From: Rhizophagus irregularis
Lineage: Eukaryota; Glomeromycota; Glomeromycetes; Glomerales; Glomeraceae
Reading direction: 5' to 3'
NCBI RefSeq assembly: GCF_026210795.1
Contig: NC_089435.1
Span: 1,550,001-1,614,000 of the forward strand
DNA length: 64,000 nt
Shown: piece after piece, positions 1-12,448 of the stretch
How positions within the stretch are numbered: position 1 is the stretch's first letter
How the letters are laid out: each line of letters begins with the position of its first letter
Program-made: the position numbers and the translations under genes
Notes under the pieces: model-generated
Database searches by the model: none
The model's input: the letters and a program-made list of their open reading frames with translations, nothing else
Told to the model about the DNA's origin: nothing

Positions 1-1532
1 GAATATAATAAATTTTCTACTGGAAGATTATTTGCGGTTCATGCCGCAATTGCCGCATATTCGTGATTAAGAAATTTAATAAAGTTATAAGAGAAATCAA
101 TTGATTCAACTCTGTTATTATTAATAATATCTTTATTATAGTTTCGGGTGAAACTATTTTTTCAAAATCTGAAATATTTCGCCGAAAGTATCTGAAACTT
201 CTGAACCCAAATTAAACCAAAATTATAAAAATCTAACTTTATAAACTATAAATCGGTAATTCTACAATTTGCTGTATATTTGATTGATGACTCAACTGGG
301 TATTATATTAAAAAATTACTCATCTATATACTCTGTGCAAAGGTCACACGTATGTTCGTCCGGTGTACAATATATGAGGTTAAATACAATTACTCACATC
401 GGTCATATGAATAAAATGTTACTCACGCGAAAAAAAATCAAAAAAATTGCTTTCTTATGGTGAGTTTCGTCATGAGTAAATGATTACATAATTTAAATAA
501 TATAAATATATCTCAATATCTTTATTCTTTTCTTTAGGTTTTCTTTATTTTCTTTTTTTTTTAGGTCTATCTTCTAGGTCTTCTCTTTATCACCTTTTAG
601 GCCCTTTTTCTTTACGTCTTCCCTCAGGTACTTGTATGTGGGTTGGGAGTGTGGGTTTGTGTGTAGGTGGTGTGTGTATATTTGTGTATTTCCTCGCTCT
701 TTCCCTTCTGTCGCTTTCTCTTTCCCTTTCTGGATCTTGCAATGATTAAAAAACAAATCCAATTTTTGTTACATTCGGTTATTTGACATTTGGATTATTG
801 CAAGACGAAATTGCCAAATGATTATGGACGATATTTTGATCAAAAAACTCCCAGCCTCCGAGATTAAAAAATGATCAGGTTATTCCAAACACTGTAAAAG
901 TATTCAATCATTTTGTACTTGGATTGTTTAAATCAAATTAAATAAAATGGTCACTAAAACAAAACATAATAAAATTTCTAATATTTATCTTAATTTATAT
1001 GATTTGATCATTAATTTTGATTGTTATAATTTTTATGCCATGGATATTTGCAATTTGGATTGGCCTCGTGTAATCAAGTCAAAATTTTTTTATCCTGTAC
1101 TTTGACTTGAATTCTGGTTTAAGTGATCGTTCTCACTCTATTAACTCATGTCTCTTCATATAATTAAAAACAAAGCTTACAATTACTATGGCCATATAAA
1201 TTTTACTTGTACATAAATGTTTCAGCTATATATATTCAATATAAAAAAAATATTATACCAAATCAAAAAATTGTTTACATACAATTGAAAATAGGATATG
1301 TCTATTACCTATACTGTGGCGCAGTAGTCACGTGAAAATCTAGGTGATCGCAACTTGGAAAACGGTAACCGTTAAAGTCTGTCGCGTTTATTTACTCACG
1401 AAAAATAGCAAATTCAGTGTTACAAAAAAAAAGGAATATGATTGAAAGGGTTTTAGAAAATAATTGTTTAAATTTGAATGTTAAAAATTTCTTCAACGTG
1501 CTAATCCTAAGAATGTTATTATGGAAAACTTT
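1..1532. other. Intergenic, no gene seen
   Basis: AT-rich sequence without a convincing coding region. A pyrimidine-rich stretch lies at about 520-730, and its antisense open frame is low-complexity and not gene-like. A CACGTG hexamer occurs at 1329. Confidence 0.6.
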
Positions 1533-1663
1533 GTCCGGAGCGAAGCGAAGGACAATATATGTCTACGCACTATGAAAAAAAAAAATCGATTACGTGAATT
1601 TCTCTGTCCGCCACGTGATCGTCGCCCAATGAAATTGACAAATTTTAGTTTTTCGCTCCGGGT
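1533..1663. repeat. Dispersed short inverted-repeat element, copy 1
   Basis: The segment opens with GTCCGGAGCGAAGCGAAGGA and closes with CGCTCCGGGT, an imperfect terminal inverted repeat. It contains CTGTCC and CACGTGAT in the middle. A diverged copy with the same order of motifs lies at 31692-31794. The islands are much more GC-rich than the surroundings. It is probably a small non-autonomous element; I could not define a target duplication. Confidence 0.5.
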
Positions 1664-1751
1664 TCCCGTTTCCTAGTTTAGTTATGTTTATATGAAATCA
1701 ATTAATAAATTAATAAAGTGAACAAACCGATTTATAACTTATAACTTATGT

Positions 1752-1866
1752 AATATTTGTTGCTGACCTAGCAAAGTCTTTTAAATAAAACTTGTTGTCA
1801 CCTGATCACCACGTTGAGGTGCAGCAAGGGGTGAAGGGAAACGAAAGGGAAAGGGGAAAACGAGTA
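1752..1866 (-). repeat. Inverted copy of the repeat at 5756-6042
   Basis: Read on the minus strand, this matches 5950-6042: a purine-rich tract, then CACCTGATCACCACGTTGAG, then a motif ending in TTTGTTGCTGAC. The two copies point towards each other and enclose about 3.9 kb. They may be the ends of one foldback element or two independent insertions. Confidence 0.65.
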
Positions 1867-1886
1867 AGAAATAACAAATAATACTA

Positions 1887-2153
1887 TCAATTATAATATT
1901 TTCTATTCTTAGTAAATGTATATTTATCCCCACACACATGATACCTTATAGAATCCTTACTATAAAACGCCGCACCACAATACCTTAGGTTATTACAAAA
2001 ATAACTCTTCCCATTTGAGACTCCAAAACTAGCCCTCCATTCTATATCCTCTATGATCTGCCCATATGTAGGTGGTGGTGCATCTGGTACACCCTCACCG
2101 TCATTATTAGCATTACCTATAATTAACAAATATTCATAAGTGTCTGCAGCCAC
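1887..2153 (-). CDS. Hypothetical 88-residue open frame
   Basis: The frame runs from the ATG at 2153 to a stop at 1887. It has a relatively balanced composition for this genome, a PPPTYGQ segment and a C-terminal part with spaced Cys and His (FCNNLRYC, YHVC). That arrangement only loosely recalls a zinc finger. The DNA around 2030-2370 is more GC-rich than its neighbours, which could mean a foreign or coding remnant. No family recognised. It may be a chance frame. Confidence 0.2.
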   Translation of the reverse strand: MAADTYEYLLIIGNANNDGEGVPDAPPPTYGQIIEDIEWRASFGVSNGKSYFCNNLRYCGAAFYSKDSIRYHVCGDKYTFTKNRKYYN

Positions 2154-3074
2154 CAGTATACATACGTCATCATTGAGAGTTCACCAAACCTATACAACTG
2201 GAGTGGCAAACTATCAACCTGACCATAACAGTTTACTATCCGGAAGACTTTCGGCTGTAACCTTGGATGCACCAAGCATGTCTCATGCGAGGCGTGAACC
2301 CTGCAGTGCGCACCTACTCATACGTCCGTCCGGCAAACTAGTTAATTTATACGTACCGCATAATGCCCGATAAGCTAGACCTCTATTATAAATAGCTATC
2401 AGATTATTTTTGGAATGTCATTTAGACGATTTCTTATGTCGTGGCATTTGGGTGAAGTTGGATTTTGTATAATAAAAATTTATTTCGTAAAATTTTTCGT
2501 ATCATAAAAATTTATTTCATAAAATTTTTTCGTATTAAAAAAAAATTATTTGGATATTTAAGGCCTTTTTATATATTTTTTGTTGTACAAACTTTTTATA
2601 AATAAATACACGAAAACGCGAAAAATAATCAGTTTTTCGCGTCTATTAAATAAAATTAACTCAGATAGTCTAGTCTCACGGGTTTACACATGAAAACGCC
2701 AAAAAAATCTTTAATACACATGAAAACGTGACTCATTATCTGTTATGATTATATTGATAAATATTATGTAATTCATAGTAAACATAAAGTATACAAACTA
2801 TTTGAATTATCATGTGTGTTGAGTACAGCAAACTTCCGATATAATGATATGTCAGGTCCCATATGAAGATCAAATTATTAATAATTTAATATCAATTGCG
2901 CCAAACAAGACCATATAATATTATAGAAGAGTATATAAAAAGTAAGGATTAATCGAAATATAGTTGATCATGATTAACTCGAGTCAAATATATATCATCA
3001 GAGAAAATTTTCATCCTTTTCCATTCGTGCTTCTCCCCATATAGTACTTAACTCACTCATAATATAAGTCTCTT
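2154..3074. other. Intergenic
   Basis: AT-rich spacer. At 2450-2760 short near-repeats occur (for example AAAATTTATTTC twice). The open frame at 2140-2373 on the plus strand has no recognisable content. Confidence 0.5.
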
Positions 3075-4031
3075 ATGATTACACTGAATTACCGCCGTTT
3101 TCAAAATGATAACATTGATGGAACTTTTGGTATCGATATTGACAAAATTAAGTCAGTAAAAGAACTGAAAAAAATCATCAAGCTTTATTTAGATGAGAAC
3201 AACCTTTTACTTCAAAAAGCACTTCTCTTGATAAATACAAATATTATCAAATATGGAATTATCAAAGGATCGTATTCATATTTCCCTGTATATATCTGGT
3301 AAGAATTGGATGATATTTTTATATCGCTATTTATTTACTTATGCTTAATATATATATTTTATTTTATAAAGTTGAGGGAGAAATTGCACATAAATTAAGC
3401 GAAATTGAATCGGGAGATAAAATTATTCAGGTTTTGTATTCAACATTCTCTTAGATATTCATAATATTTTTTATATTTTCTTATATTTTTTAACTTATCA
3501 TTATTATTTTTGGTTGCGTACAAAACAGGGTGTTTGATTATAGGAGACAAATAGGAGATAAAGCATAAAGGCAAGGAAATATGATGCAGTGTTTAAAACC
3601 ATCAACAATAAATTACATTTAGTTTATGTTGATCATGCGTGTATATCCTTTGCTGAGTTTATTCGAAAAGTGACAGATTATACAAAACCGGTACCAGATA
3701 TTCGAAATTGAAAATTAATTATGTATCTTGGAAAGATTTTTGTGAAAAGGTAATATTTATAGAATCTGTAATGTCCATCAAGAATGCCCTACAATCTATT
3801 CTAAATGATCTGAACGTGCGAGATATTTTCTTTGGTATCGAATCTCCACGTCAAAAAACGGTGAGTAACACTCCGGCAATGAAATTACAAGTGATCGGAG
3901 ATTCAGATCATTTATATTGTATGGAGAACATTTACAGAAATAATTCCAAGAAATCTCTCTCCACGGAGTATATAGTTACACCAGCTATTATTTTTCATGT
4001 AATCCGTAAGGGTGTGATTCCATGGATTTAG
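3075..4031 (+). pseudogene. Relic of a Crinkler-header-like gene
   Basis: The first open piece (3075-3302) starts MITLNYRRFQ and has FGIDIDKIKSVKELKKIIK. This resembles the ubiquitin-like header of CRN (Crinkler) proteins, in which a short beta strand is followed by an IDID..S..LK..IK helix. A second open stretch at 3562-3711 and a third at 3708-4031 lie in different frames, with stops between them. I see no splice sites that join all three well. The header likeness is from memory of the family and moderate; the downstream parts are unassigned. Broken, probably non-functional. Confidence 0.4.
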
Positions 4032-5755
4032 AGATGCATTGTTTTGTCAAGAGTATATGGAAAGAATTGAAAAATATATACCAAATATCGAGTGAAATGA
4101 TCGTCGGGTAAAATAAAGATTATCGGTGAGACGATTTCGGCAAAATAAATGCGTCCCATATGAATGAAAAAACTGTCCAACTAAGAAGTTTCAAATTGAT
4201 GAAAAGTTTAAGTGTTATTAAATATTTTTATTATTATTGGTTTATTATAACGTTTAAAATTTATAATTTTAACCATATTTTTAACGCTTAATAAATGAGT
4301 TTTTTTAAGTATATGGTATTCAGAAAATATAGAAAATATATAAAAGATTTTTACTTTCAAAACTATTTGTGTATTTGTGAGTATAACAGAATTTTTGAAT
4401 AAAATAAAAAATAACCAGAAAATCAAAAGCTGAAATGGCTCTACAGTCTACATTAACATGTTTTTATAATGGAAATAGTGACTATTTTTAATTCCGATCA
4501 CATAAGATGGTGATGACACAGGTATATTTTTATTTCTGAGTGGTGACGACACGGGTAAAAATCTAACCAAATAATTAGCTATCACGTGATATTTTGCCAA
4601 TCTTTTTGAGAACGTATTAAAGGTTTCTATCATTAAAAGAAGTTTATTCTATGATCTTGTATTAATTACACATTTTTTCTTGTATTTTGTCACGATCGTC
4701 ATCAATTTCAACCATTTTGAAAACGATGGACGCCGGACAGGTATGGAGTGCACTCAGTGCCGTAATTATTTAACTCATAAAAGGAATTTTTTGCGAAAGT
4801 TTAAATGCGACTTGAGTAAATATTAAATCATAAACAAAGTCAATAAGTAAATATTTCTTTTTTATCCTAATGATGTCATATATCCAATATGGCTATATTA
4901 ATTGCATACCAAGTTGCAGATTAGGCAACTATAATTTTCTATTTTATAAATTTTCCTAATTAGAGCTTCAATCATGTCAAACTATGGAAAATCGTCTCCT
5001 TTTTTTTCTTTATAACCACAGATCCATAATCGAAACCGTAGATTTTCATTCAGATTTTCAGTTTAATCTGAAACATGGGTTATTGAATTAGTGTGATCAG
5101 GTGATTTTTTATTCAATTACAGTATAACGAAAAAACCGAAAATAACCAAAAATAACCAAAACCCCATACAAATTATATTCAAAAAGTTATTCCAAATAAT
5201 TAATGGTCAATTATTTTGTGTTCTGGTCACTTTTTAATACAGTAACCACTAATGTAATAATAAGAATTACATGAAAATAAGTTGGAAATCGATTATAGCC
5301 ATAGTTTATTCGTAATTTGCAAACCAATGTTTAATTATGAGAATAATGAGATAGTATTTGGTCGCGGGTGCATAAAAAGCGTGCTTAAATATTTCAAAAA
5401 CTACAATTGAAAAAAAAAGTGAAGAAATCTTGAGGAAATGAAAAAAAAATTAGTAACTTCTCATAAACATACATTGTTATTAGTTCTCTTCAACGTCTTT
5501 ACATTTATTAAAAAAACAACTGAACATTTTCAATATTATAGTATATTAGAAAATTATTATCTATTAGGCTTAATTATAAATAAGGGTAGGGAAAATTCTA
5601 GAAACAAACGTAATTTAAGTGATCATGTGGACATATAAACTCGCCACTGTATCACGTTCAAAATATTTTTTTGCTGTTCGTTTCGTATTTTCGCTAGCAG
5701 TATATAACTTGGTGGTTTCGATTCCTACGATTTCTATAATCGATTTCTACCTCTC
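4032..5755. other. Intergenic
   Basis: No convincing gene. The short open frames at 4208-4633 and 5438-5638 are AT-rich and featureless. A CACGTG hexamer lies at 4583. Confidence 0.5.
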
Positions 5756-6042
5756 GTTCTCCCTTCCCTTTCCCTTCCCTTTCGTTCTCCCCTTCCCTTT
5801 CGTATTCCCCTTTCCCTTTCGTTCTCCCTTTCCCTTTCGTATTCCCCTTTCCCTTTCGTTCTCCCTCCTAGCCTCCCTTCCCCTTTCGTTCTTCCATTTC
5901 CCTTTCGTTCTCCCCTTCCCTTTCTCATTCCTTTTCCTTTCGTTTCCCTTTCCCCCTGATCAATGTTGCTGCACCTCAACGTGGTGATCAGGTGGCAACA
6001 AGTTTTTAAAAAGACTTGGCTAAGTCAGCAACAAATACTTAA
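5756..6042 (+). repeat. Polypyrimidine minisatellite plus inverted-repeat end
   Basis: At 5756-5958 the plus strand is almost pure pyrimidine, built from variants of CCCTTTCGTTCTCC. It is followed by GCTGCACCTCAACGTGGTGA and a tail ending GTCAGCAACAAATACTT. The last 90 bases match 1752-1866 in inverted orientation. Long open frames on both strands here are artefacts of the simple repeat. Confidence 0.75.
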
Positions 6043-7517
6043 ACTAAAAAAAAATATAATACAACTATTAAGAAAATTCAAGTGTCCCTCAATCGTTCTT
6101 TTTTTTTATAATAGAAAAGGATCTCAAGTGGGTCTCGCATAATTTGCTGATGTTACTATGATAAGTACACTTCGATATTTTTTTTTTGTCGATAGAAATG
6201 AAATGTTGAAAATATTGAAGAATGCCGGTTATCATCTTTCTAAAAGGTCATCATTTTTGGAATCTACTGCTAGTAGTCGACATCAACAAACGAAAATTCT
6301 TTTCGTTAAAAGAAATTCAAAATATATTAATAATCATTATTACTAAAAGCGACTGATTATAATTATATTTTATTTTCAGCAATCTATATTTATAATAGTA
6401 AAATATTTATTCGCGTTAAATAGTCATTAAAATAGTTTATAGGGTTTATAGGCTATTGACTTAATGTTATAATTTAAGTGAAATTGCATTGACTTTACTT
6501 TTTCATAATGATAAAAAGTGAGATATTTTAACAAAAAATCTGTACGATGGTTTCATTCCGAAAAGTTGAATAGCTTGATGAAAATTGTTTTTTAGCCGGA
6601 ACCCTATTTTTTATTCTATAAAATTATAATGTTATGTATTGCGCTTTTTCTCTAGTCAATAAAATTAATTCCACACTTTAAAAAAAATTTATTCTATTTG
6701 CTTATGGTATTTCTTAAATTTGTAGTAGTGTCTTCATTTTTCTCTAAGTTAATTTAATGATAATAGCTAGCATAATTCGATTTTATGTAATTATGAAATT
6801 AAGAGGTATAGTACTAAATGATAAACGCATGTGATATTAATTCTAGACGAACGAATCGAATAGAATAAAATTACTCGTTCGTTATTGAATACATAGACGG
6901 CGGGACATTAGAAAAACATTTAAGAACCAATGTTAGAACTTTAATCAAATGGGAAATTCAATTAAAAGTACGGAAAGAATAAGAAAAAAAATAAAATAAA
7001 AACGGTATACTATAATAAAAGAATTGCTACAATAAGAAGTTTTACATTGTTAATAATTATGAAGATATTATTAAATAAAGGAATGTTATGAGAAAAATAG
7101 TGAATAAGAGACATATAAAATTTGAACCATCCATAGATTATCTGAATTTTCAATTTTCGTTATTATAATAATAAAGTATTTAAAAAATTATTTCGGGAAA
7201 ATTATTTAACAATTAATTCGTAATATACCTTATTTCATAATAGTTGAACCAATTAGATAGGAAAAAAAAAAAATAAAACTAGCCAGTACAGTTTATGACT
7301 CACGATTGCATCTTTTATATATTATTTGCATCATGATCAGACATTCATCATACGATATTTTTTTTATAATCACCCATGGCATGACTAATATTGAGTTGAT
7401 TGTTAAATAAAAAATTAATAAAAATCTTTGCGTAAATAATTATACACAAACTACGCCATAATCATAAATTTATAAATAAATAAGGACGAATTTCTCGTCC
7501 CCCCATTTTAAAAAAAA
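6043..7517. other. Intergenic
   Basis: AT-rich spacer. A 62-codon open frame at 6158-6346 has no recognisable features. Nothing else is supported. Confidence 0.5.
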
Positions 7518-8978
7518 ATGATGTTGCAACTCAACGTAGATATACTTTTCCTAATATTTGAAGAATTAAAAAATGACATGAAATCCTTCTATTCATATCT
7601 TTTAGTTAACAAAACTTGGTGTATAATGACGGTACCAATATTATGGAGAGATCCTAATATAATTTCTTTATCTGACGAAGCAAAAAGTAAACTATTTGAT
7701 GTAATATTTTTACATTTATCAAAAAAATCAAGAGATATCTTGAAGAACTGTGGGATTAACAACCTTTTCACATAGACATATCAACATCCTTTATTCAACT
7801 ATATTAGTTTCTGGAAACATTTAGATCTACGTTTTATAGAAGGTCTAATGTTTCAAGGAAATATAAAAGAGTCTAACATTTTTATTATAAAAAATGAGAT
7901 AATGAAATTGTTTATTAATGAAAATACAAGAATTATTCATCTTTATATATCACGAAATTTTAATTACAAAGTACATAGTATTCCAGGAGCTGAACATTGC
8001 CTTTCAGGACTTGAATCCTTTAGTTGTCGTAGCTGTGTTGATCAAAGTATATTAGAAGGATTATCCAGTATATGTAAATCAATTAAAAGACTCAAATTTT
8101 TTGTTGATTCTTCTAACGTTAATATTAATTTTGGGATAATTAAATTAATTGAAGCCCAGAAAAATTTAAATGAAGTCTATTTATTCAATTATTCGGTAAC
8201 TAAATCATTTGAAGGATTAATTGAAAAATCCTTAATTAAACATGCAGATACTATCCAATATTTGAATATTAGATCGGCGCCTGTTACGAAATTTCTTTCA
8301 TACCTTGTAAATTTATCAAGTTTAGAAATTGAATTCATGGATCCATGGAATAATCTAAATAATTTTGAGAATTTTTCGGTACCTAATTTAAAAATTCTAA
8401 GAACAAAACATGTTCCATTTAATATTTTAGTAAGTTTAATTGAAAATACAAAAGGTCATCTTACCGAAATTAATACATTTTATAATTTTAATTATGAAAT
8501 TGTTAATACTGAATCAATTATTCAAGCAATTTATAAAAATTGCCTAAATTTAAAATATCTTTTATTCTCATCAAATAATTCTAATTCAATAATTCCAGAA
8601 TTTGAAACTTTATTAATTAAATGTCAATTTTTAAATGAATTAATTCTTCTTATACACGATCATAATGATTATGCATTTAGTTGGGATAAATTATTTATAA
8701 TATTGGCTAAATCGTCACCAATCAGTTTATTAAGGTTCAAATTTTATTCCATTAGTATGTTTAATTTGAAAAACATAGCATTATTTTTTTATAATTGGAA
8801 AAATAGGAACCCTATGACATTAGGAATATGTAACAATAACTCTTATTTTAATAAGAGGAGTAAAAACAAACCTTTGGAAGATTTATGTGAAAAATATAAA
8901 TTAAAAGGAATAATTAAAAAATACATCATTGAATATTCTAAATTAGTAGATTATAAAGATTTTACGGCATTTAATTAA
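7518..8978 (+). pseudogene. F-box/LRR-type gene with one in-frame stop
   Basis: The ATG at 7518 opens a frame whose first 50 residues fit the N-terminal F-box helices of the large fungal F-box/LRR family (LNVDILFLIFEEL, then SYLLVNKTWC..VPILWRDP). The rest shows the Leu/Asn/Ile-rich irregular repeats of that family (LSGLESFSCRSC, YLNIRSAPVT, YLVNLSSLEIE). A TAG at 7773-7775 interrupts the frame after NNLFT. The reading then continues in the same frame through TYQHPLFNYISFWKHLDLRF to the stop at 8976-8978. Without the stop the product would be about 485 residues, a usual length. F-box proteins of this kind act as substrate receptors of SCF ubiquitin ligases. Either a very recent pseudogene, a readthrough gene or an assembly error. 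No intron is needed. Confidence 0.8.
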
Positions 8979-10130
8979 ATCATAGAAAGTCGAAAGCGTT
9001 CTATATAAACAAGTCTTTATATATTAATTGATATTTATATTTGTTAATAAAAAGAAATTATTTTTTGCGGCAAATTTGGTTGTAACTTGTAAGACATAGT
9101 AATGTCCTTTATTTCGAATAAAAATGATTCATTAATAAATTCTCTTAATATTTATCAAGAAAAATTTTTATAGATACTAACGCGTCATGATAATATAATA
9201 CATTTTTAAATAATTTTATGATTGTTGAATGTAGTTTAATTTCTCTACTAATATCTTATCCATTGCCAATTACAATTATTAATTTAAATTAATAGAGATC
9301 TTGAAATAATTAATAATTGCAAAATATATACAATTTATATTTTGTAAGTTTGTATAATAAAAAGAATACAAAAAGGAAAAAAGAAATTTAATAATTTAAT
9401 ACATGACAAAAAAACATTTGTTTTTTTAAACCTAATCTTAACAAAAAATAAAATGGAATGCAGTGAAATAAAACGAAATGAAATAAATGAAATAAAATAA
9501 ATGAATTAAATAAGTCATTACTTGAGAGTCATGCACTAGAAAATAAAAGAACGATGCCAAAACGTGGCAAGGGTTATTAATAATACAATATGTTGGGAAA
9601 TAAATTAAACTTGAAATAAAAAACTTTTGAATTCTTTTATATTAAAAATTACAATTATAATTGAAATTATTTAAATTATTTGTATAACTGATAAATTCTA
9701 TTGCCTTTTTATTATATAATTTTTATCAAAATAAAGAAAAAATTGCGATTTTACCAACGTCAATTATGTAACTTGCAAATCAATCCGGATACTATTTTTT
9801 CTGGGAGACGCTAGGGTTGTTAAATCGTAATTTAAATCATGTACTAAGATTATGAATGGGAAATGATTTTTCCAAGGGGTTAGGATAATGAAATTTTATG
9901 CAAATCTGCGGCAATCTCCAACAAGAAAAAAAAATTAGAAAGTAGAAACATATATCAATATATTTTCCTTTTTTTGGTAATGAGGCGACTGAGGCGTCAA
10001 ATACTACGCCTAAAGGTTACAAATTTATGTGTGCACAACATGAAGTTTGATCAACAATTTGCATTTTATTAATTTATTACGGTTTGAATGAACGAACTTA
10101 AAATAATTCTTTCTTTTCCCTTAATTTATT
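8979..10130. other. Intergenic, upstream of kinase gene
   Basis: AT-rich spacer with simple AAATGAAATAAA-type runs at 9470-9510. It presumably holds the kinase promoter; no specific element identified. Confidence 0.5.
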
Positions 10131-12448
10131 ATGTCCACTCTTCGATATGAATTAGTTAATGCAACATATCATAGGGCAATTTTTTTGACTGATACTAGTA
10201 TTTACAATGATATACACAAACAATTTGAATTTCAAAAACAAACAGTCCTTGCTGATAAAATTCTTACAAATGATGAAAAAATTTATGGAATAAGAAAATT
10301 AACTAAAACTTATGATCGAAATAAAGTTATTTTAAATTCAGGAACAAGAAGAATTTGTGAAAATTGTAACCAAGAATGTTTAGCCACATTATATTGTGAA
10401 TATTGTGTCCGAAATTATTTAAAAGAAAATTTTTCAAACTGGACATCTGGGAATGATGATATTGACAATTTAATACAGAAATGTCAAATGGAATCACTTA
10501 ATCCACAAAGGATAGTTGAATGGATTCCATATAACAATTTGAAAAATATTAATTATTTAACAAAAGGTGGATTCTCTGAAATCTATACAGCGGGTTGGAT
10601 TAACGGATATTATGAAGAATGGGATTCTGAAAAAAAAACAATTAAAAGAGTTAAAAGACTTGGAATACAAAACTTTGTAGGATATGTAGCACTTAAAAAA
10701 TTAGAAAATGTTGAAAGTGCAAATCAAAGTTGGTTTGAAGAGGTTTGTATAATTTTATTTGAAATTTATTTATAAAATCCTGTTTTTTTGTATTAACAAT
10801 AGCATTGTTGTCATTTAGGCTAAATCACATTTAACTATAAGTAATAAATGGTCAGGTGTTGCTCGATGTTTTGGTTTAACACAAAATCCATCAAATGGAT
10901 ATTATATGCTTGTAATGTGTAAAATGAATATAGATTTAAGAAAATATTTACAACAAAATCATAATCAACTTACATGGAAAGATAGAATGAAAATTATTAA
11001 TGAAATAACTCTTGCGCTTTATTATATTCATAAAGAGAAAGCAATTCATAGAGATTTGCATTCTGGAAATATATTGTATTCACAATTTAATGATAAGTGG
11101 TATATTAGTGATCTTGGATTTTGTGGACCTGCTGATAAATCTTCAACAAGTATATATGGAAATCTTCCTTACATAGCACCCGAAGTTATTGTTGGAAGAG
11201 AATATACTTTTGCATCTGATATTTATAGTATTGCAATTCTTATGTGGGAAATTTCATCTGGACAAACACCATTTATAAATTATGAACATGAAAATGATAT
11301 TGTAATGAATATTATTAACGGTATAAGGGCAAAAATAGTGCCAGGAACTCCATTAGAATATAAAAATTTAATGAAAGAATGTTGGGATGCTGATCCATTA
11401 AAAAGACCTGACGCTGATGCACTTGAATCCAAAATAAACCGAATTAATTTATATTATCAAAATATGTCAGATGAAGTATTCAAATCAGAAATGGATAATT
11501 TAGAAATGAATAAAGTAGAAGAAAATTATACAAGTAGCAGGTTATTTACAAGTAAAATTCACAACTTTGGAAATCTACCTGAACCAAGAAATGCAACAGA
11601 AGGTATAAGCGTATAATATTTATTAATGAATGTATTTATTTTAAAATACATTATTATTAATGTTATCTCTTATTATAATAGAAGAACAAGAAGGTATAAC
11701 CATATAAATAATAATTTCTACTATTTTATTTGGTTACTAAAATAATTCACTTTATTTTGCTACTAATAGCGTTTCATAGTAAATTGTATGATTTTAACAT
11801 TCCTAACAATAGTAAGTATTTATTAATATTACGGCATTAAATTACCATATAATAATGTTTAATTTAATAATTGTCATTTATTTCAGTTAACGATTTTAAT
11901 AAATCAAATAAGCAGAATAGTAGTAACAAATCATCAAAAATAGTTACCATTTTTAGAGGTAATGAATCTTAATTATTGCCAAATCAAGATTGAATTTTAT
12001 AATTTTTATATTAAATCAATATCATAAATTTTAGATAGTAATAAAAAATTATCTAAATTATTTAAAAAGTTGCAAATAAATTCAAATGGTAAGAATAGTA
12101 ATAAATTACTAACAAATTAAACTCATTATTATATCAATTTCATTTATTTATTAAACGCGACTTTTATTTAAATTTAGATGATGAAAAAGAAATAACTCAA
12201 CAACGAATAAAAGGGAAAAATATTAATGTTGATGGTAGGTGAAAATTTTACGTAATAACAAATAATCCTTATACTATTTTAAGTATGTTTATTTTCTTAT
12301 AGATGATGACGAAATATATAATAATCCAAATTTTCATTCAAAAGAACAAGATGAACTGGAAATTCCCGATGGTAAGTTCTTAAATAAATAAGGTTTCTTT
12401 TTAAAGCAACTTAATTAATTTAATTTTTTATCTTTAGATGGATTTTAA
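10131..12448 (+). CDS. TKL-like protein kinase with zinc-type N-terminus and microexon tail
   Basis: Nine exons are predicted: 10131-10742, 10819-11602, 11682-11693, 11770-11811, 11887-11958, 12035-12088, 12178-12234, 12303-12371 and 12438-12448, about 570 residues. The N-terminus has a Cys cluster (CENCNQECLATLYCEYC), then SGNDDIDNLIQ. The kinase domain follows: glycine loop LTKGGFSEIYTA, lysine in VALKKLE, catalytic loop IHRDLHSGN, DLG in place of DFG, and IAPEV. All key residues are present. The first intron is phase 0. Every later intron is phase 1 with GT-AG ends, so each tail exon (12, 42, 72, 54, 57, 69 nt) is a multiple of three. The last exons encode an acidic tail (DDDEIYNNPNFH). 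Role inferred: cytosolic signalling kinase of the family expanded in these fungi. The tail exon model is inferred from splice sites and from its paralogue at 31964. Confidence 0.88.

Noticed and set aside
5619-5987. 122-codon plus-strand and 81-codon minus-strand frames
   Set aside because: Produced by the polypyrimidine minisatellite; no gene-like composition.
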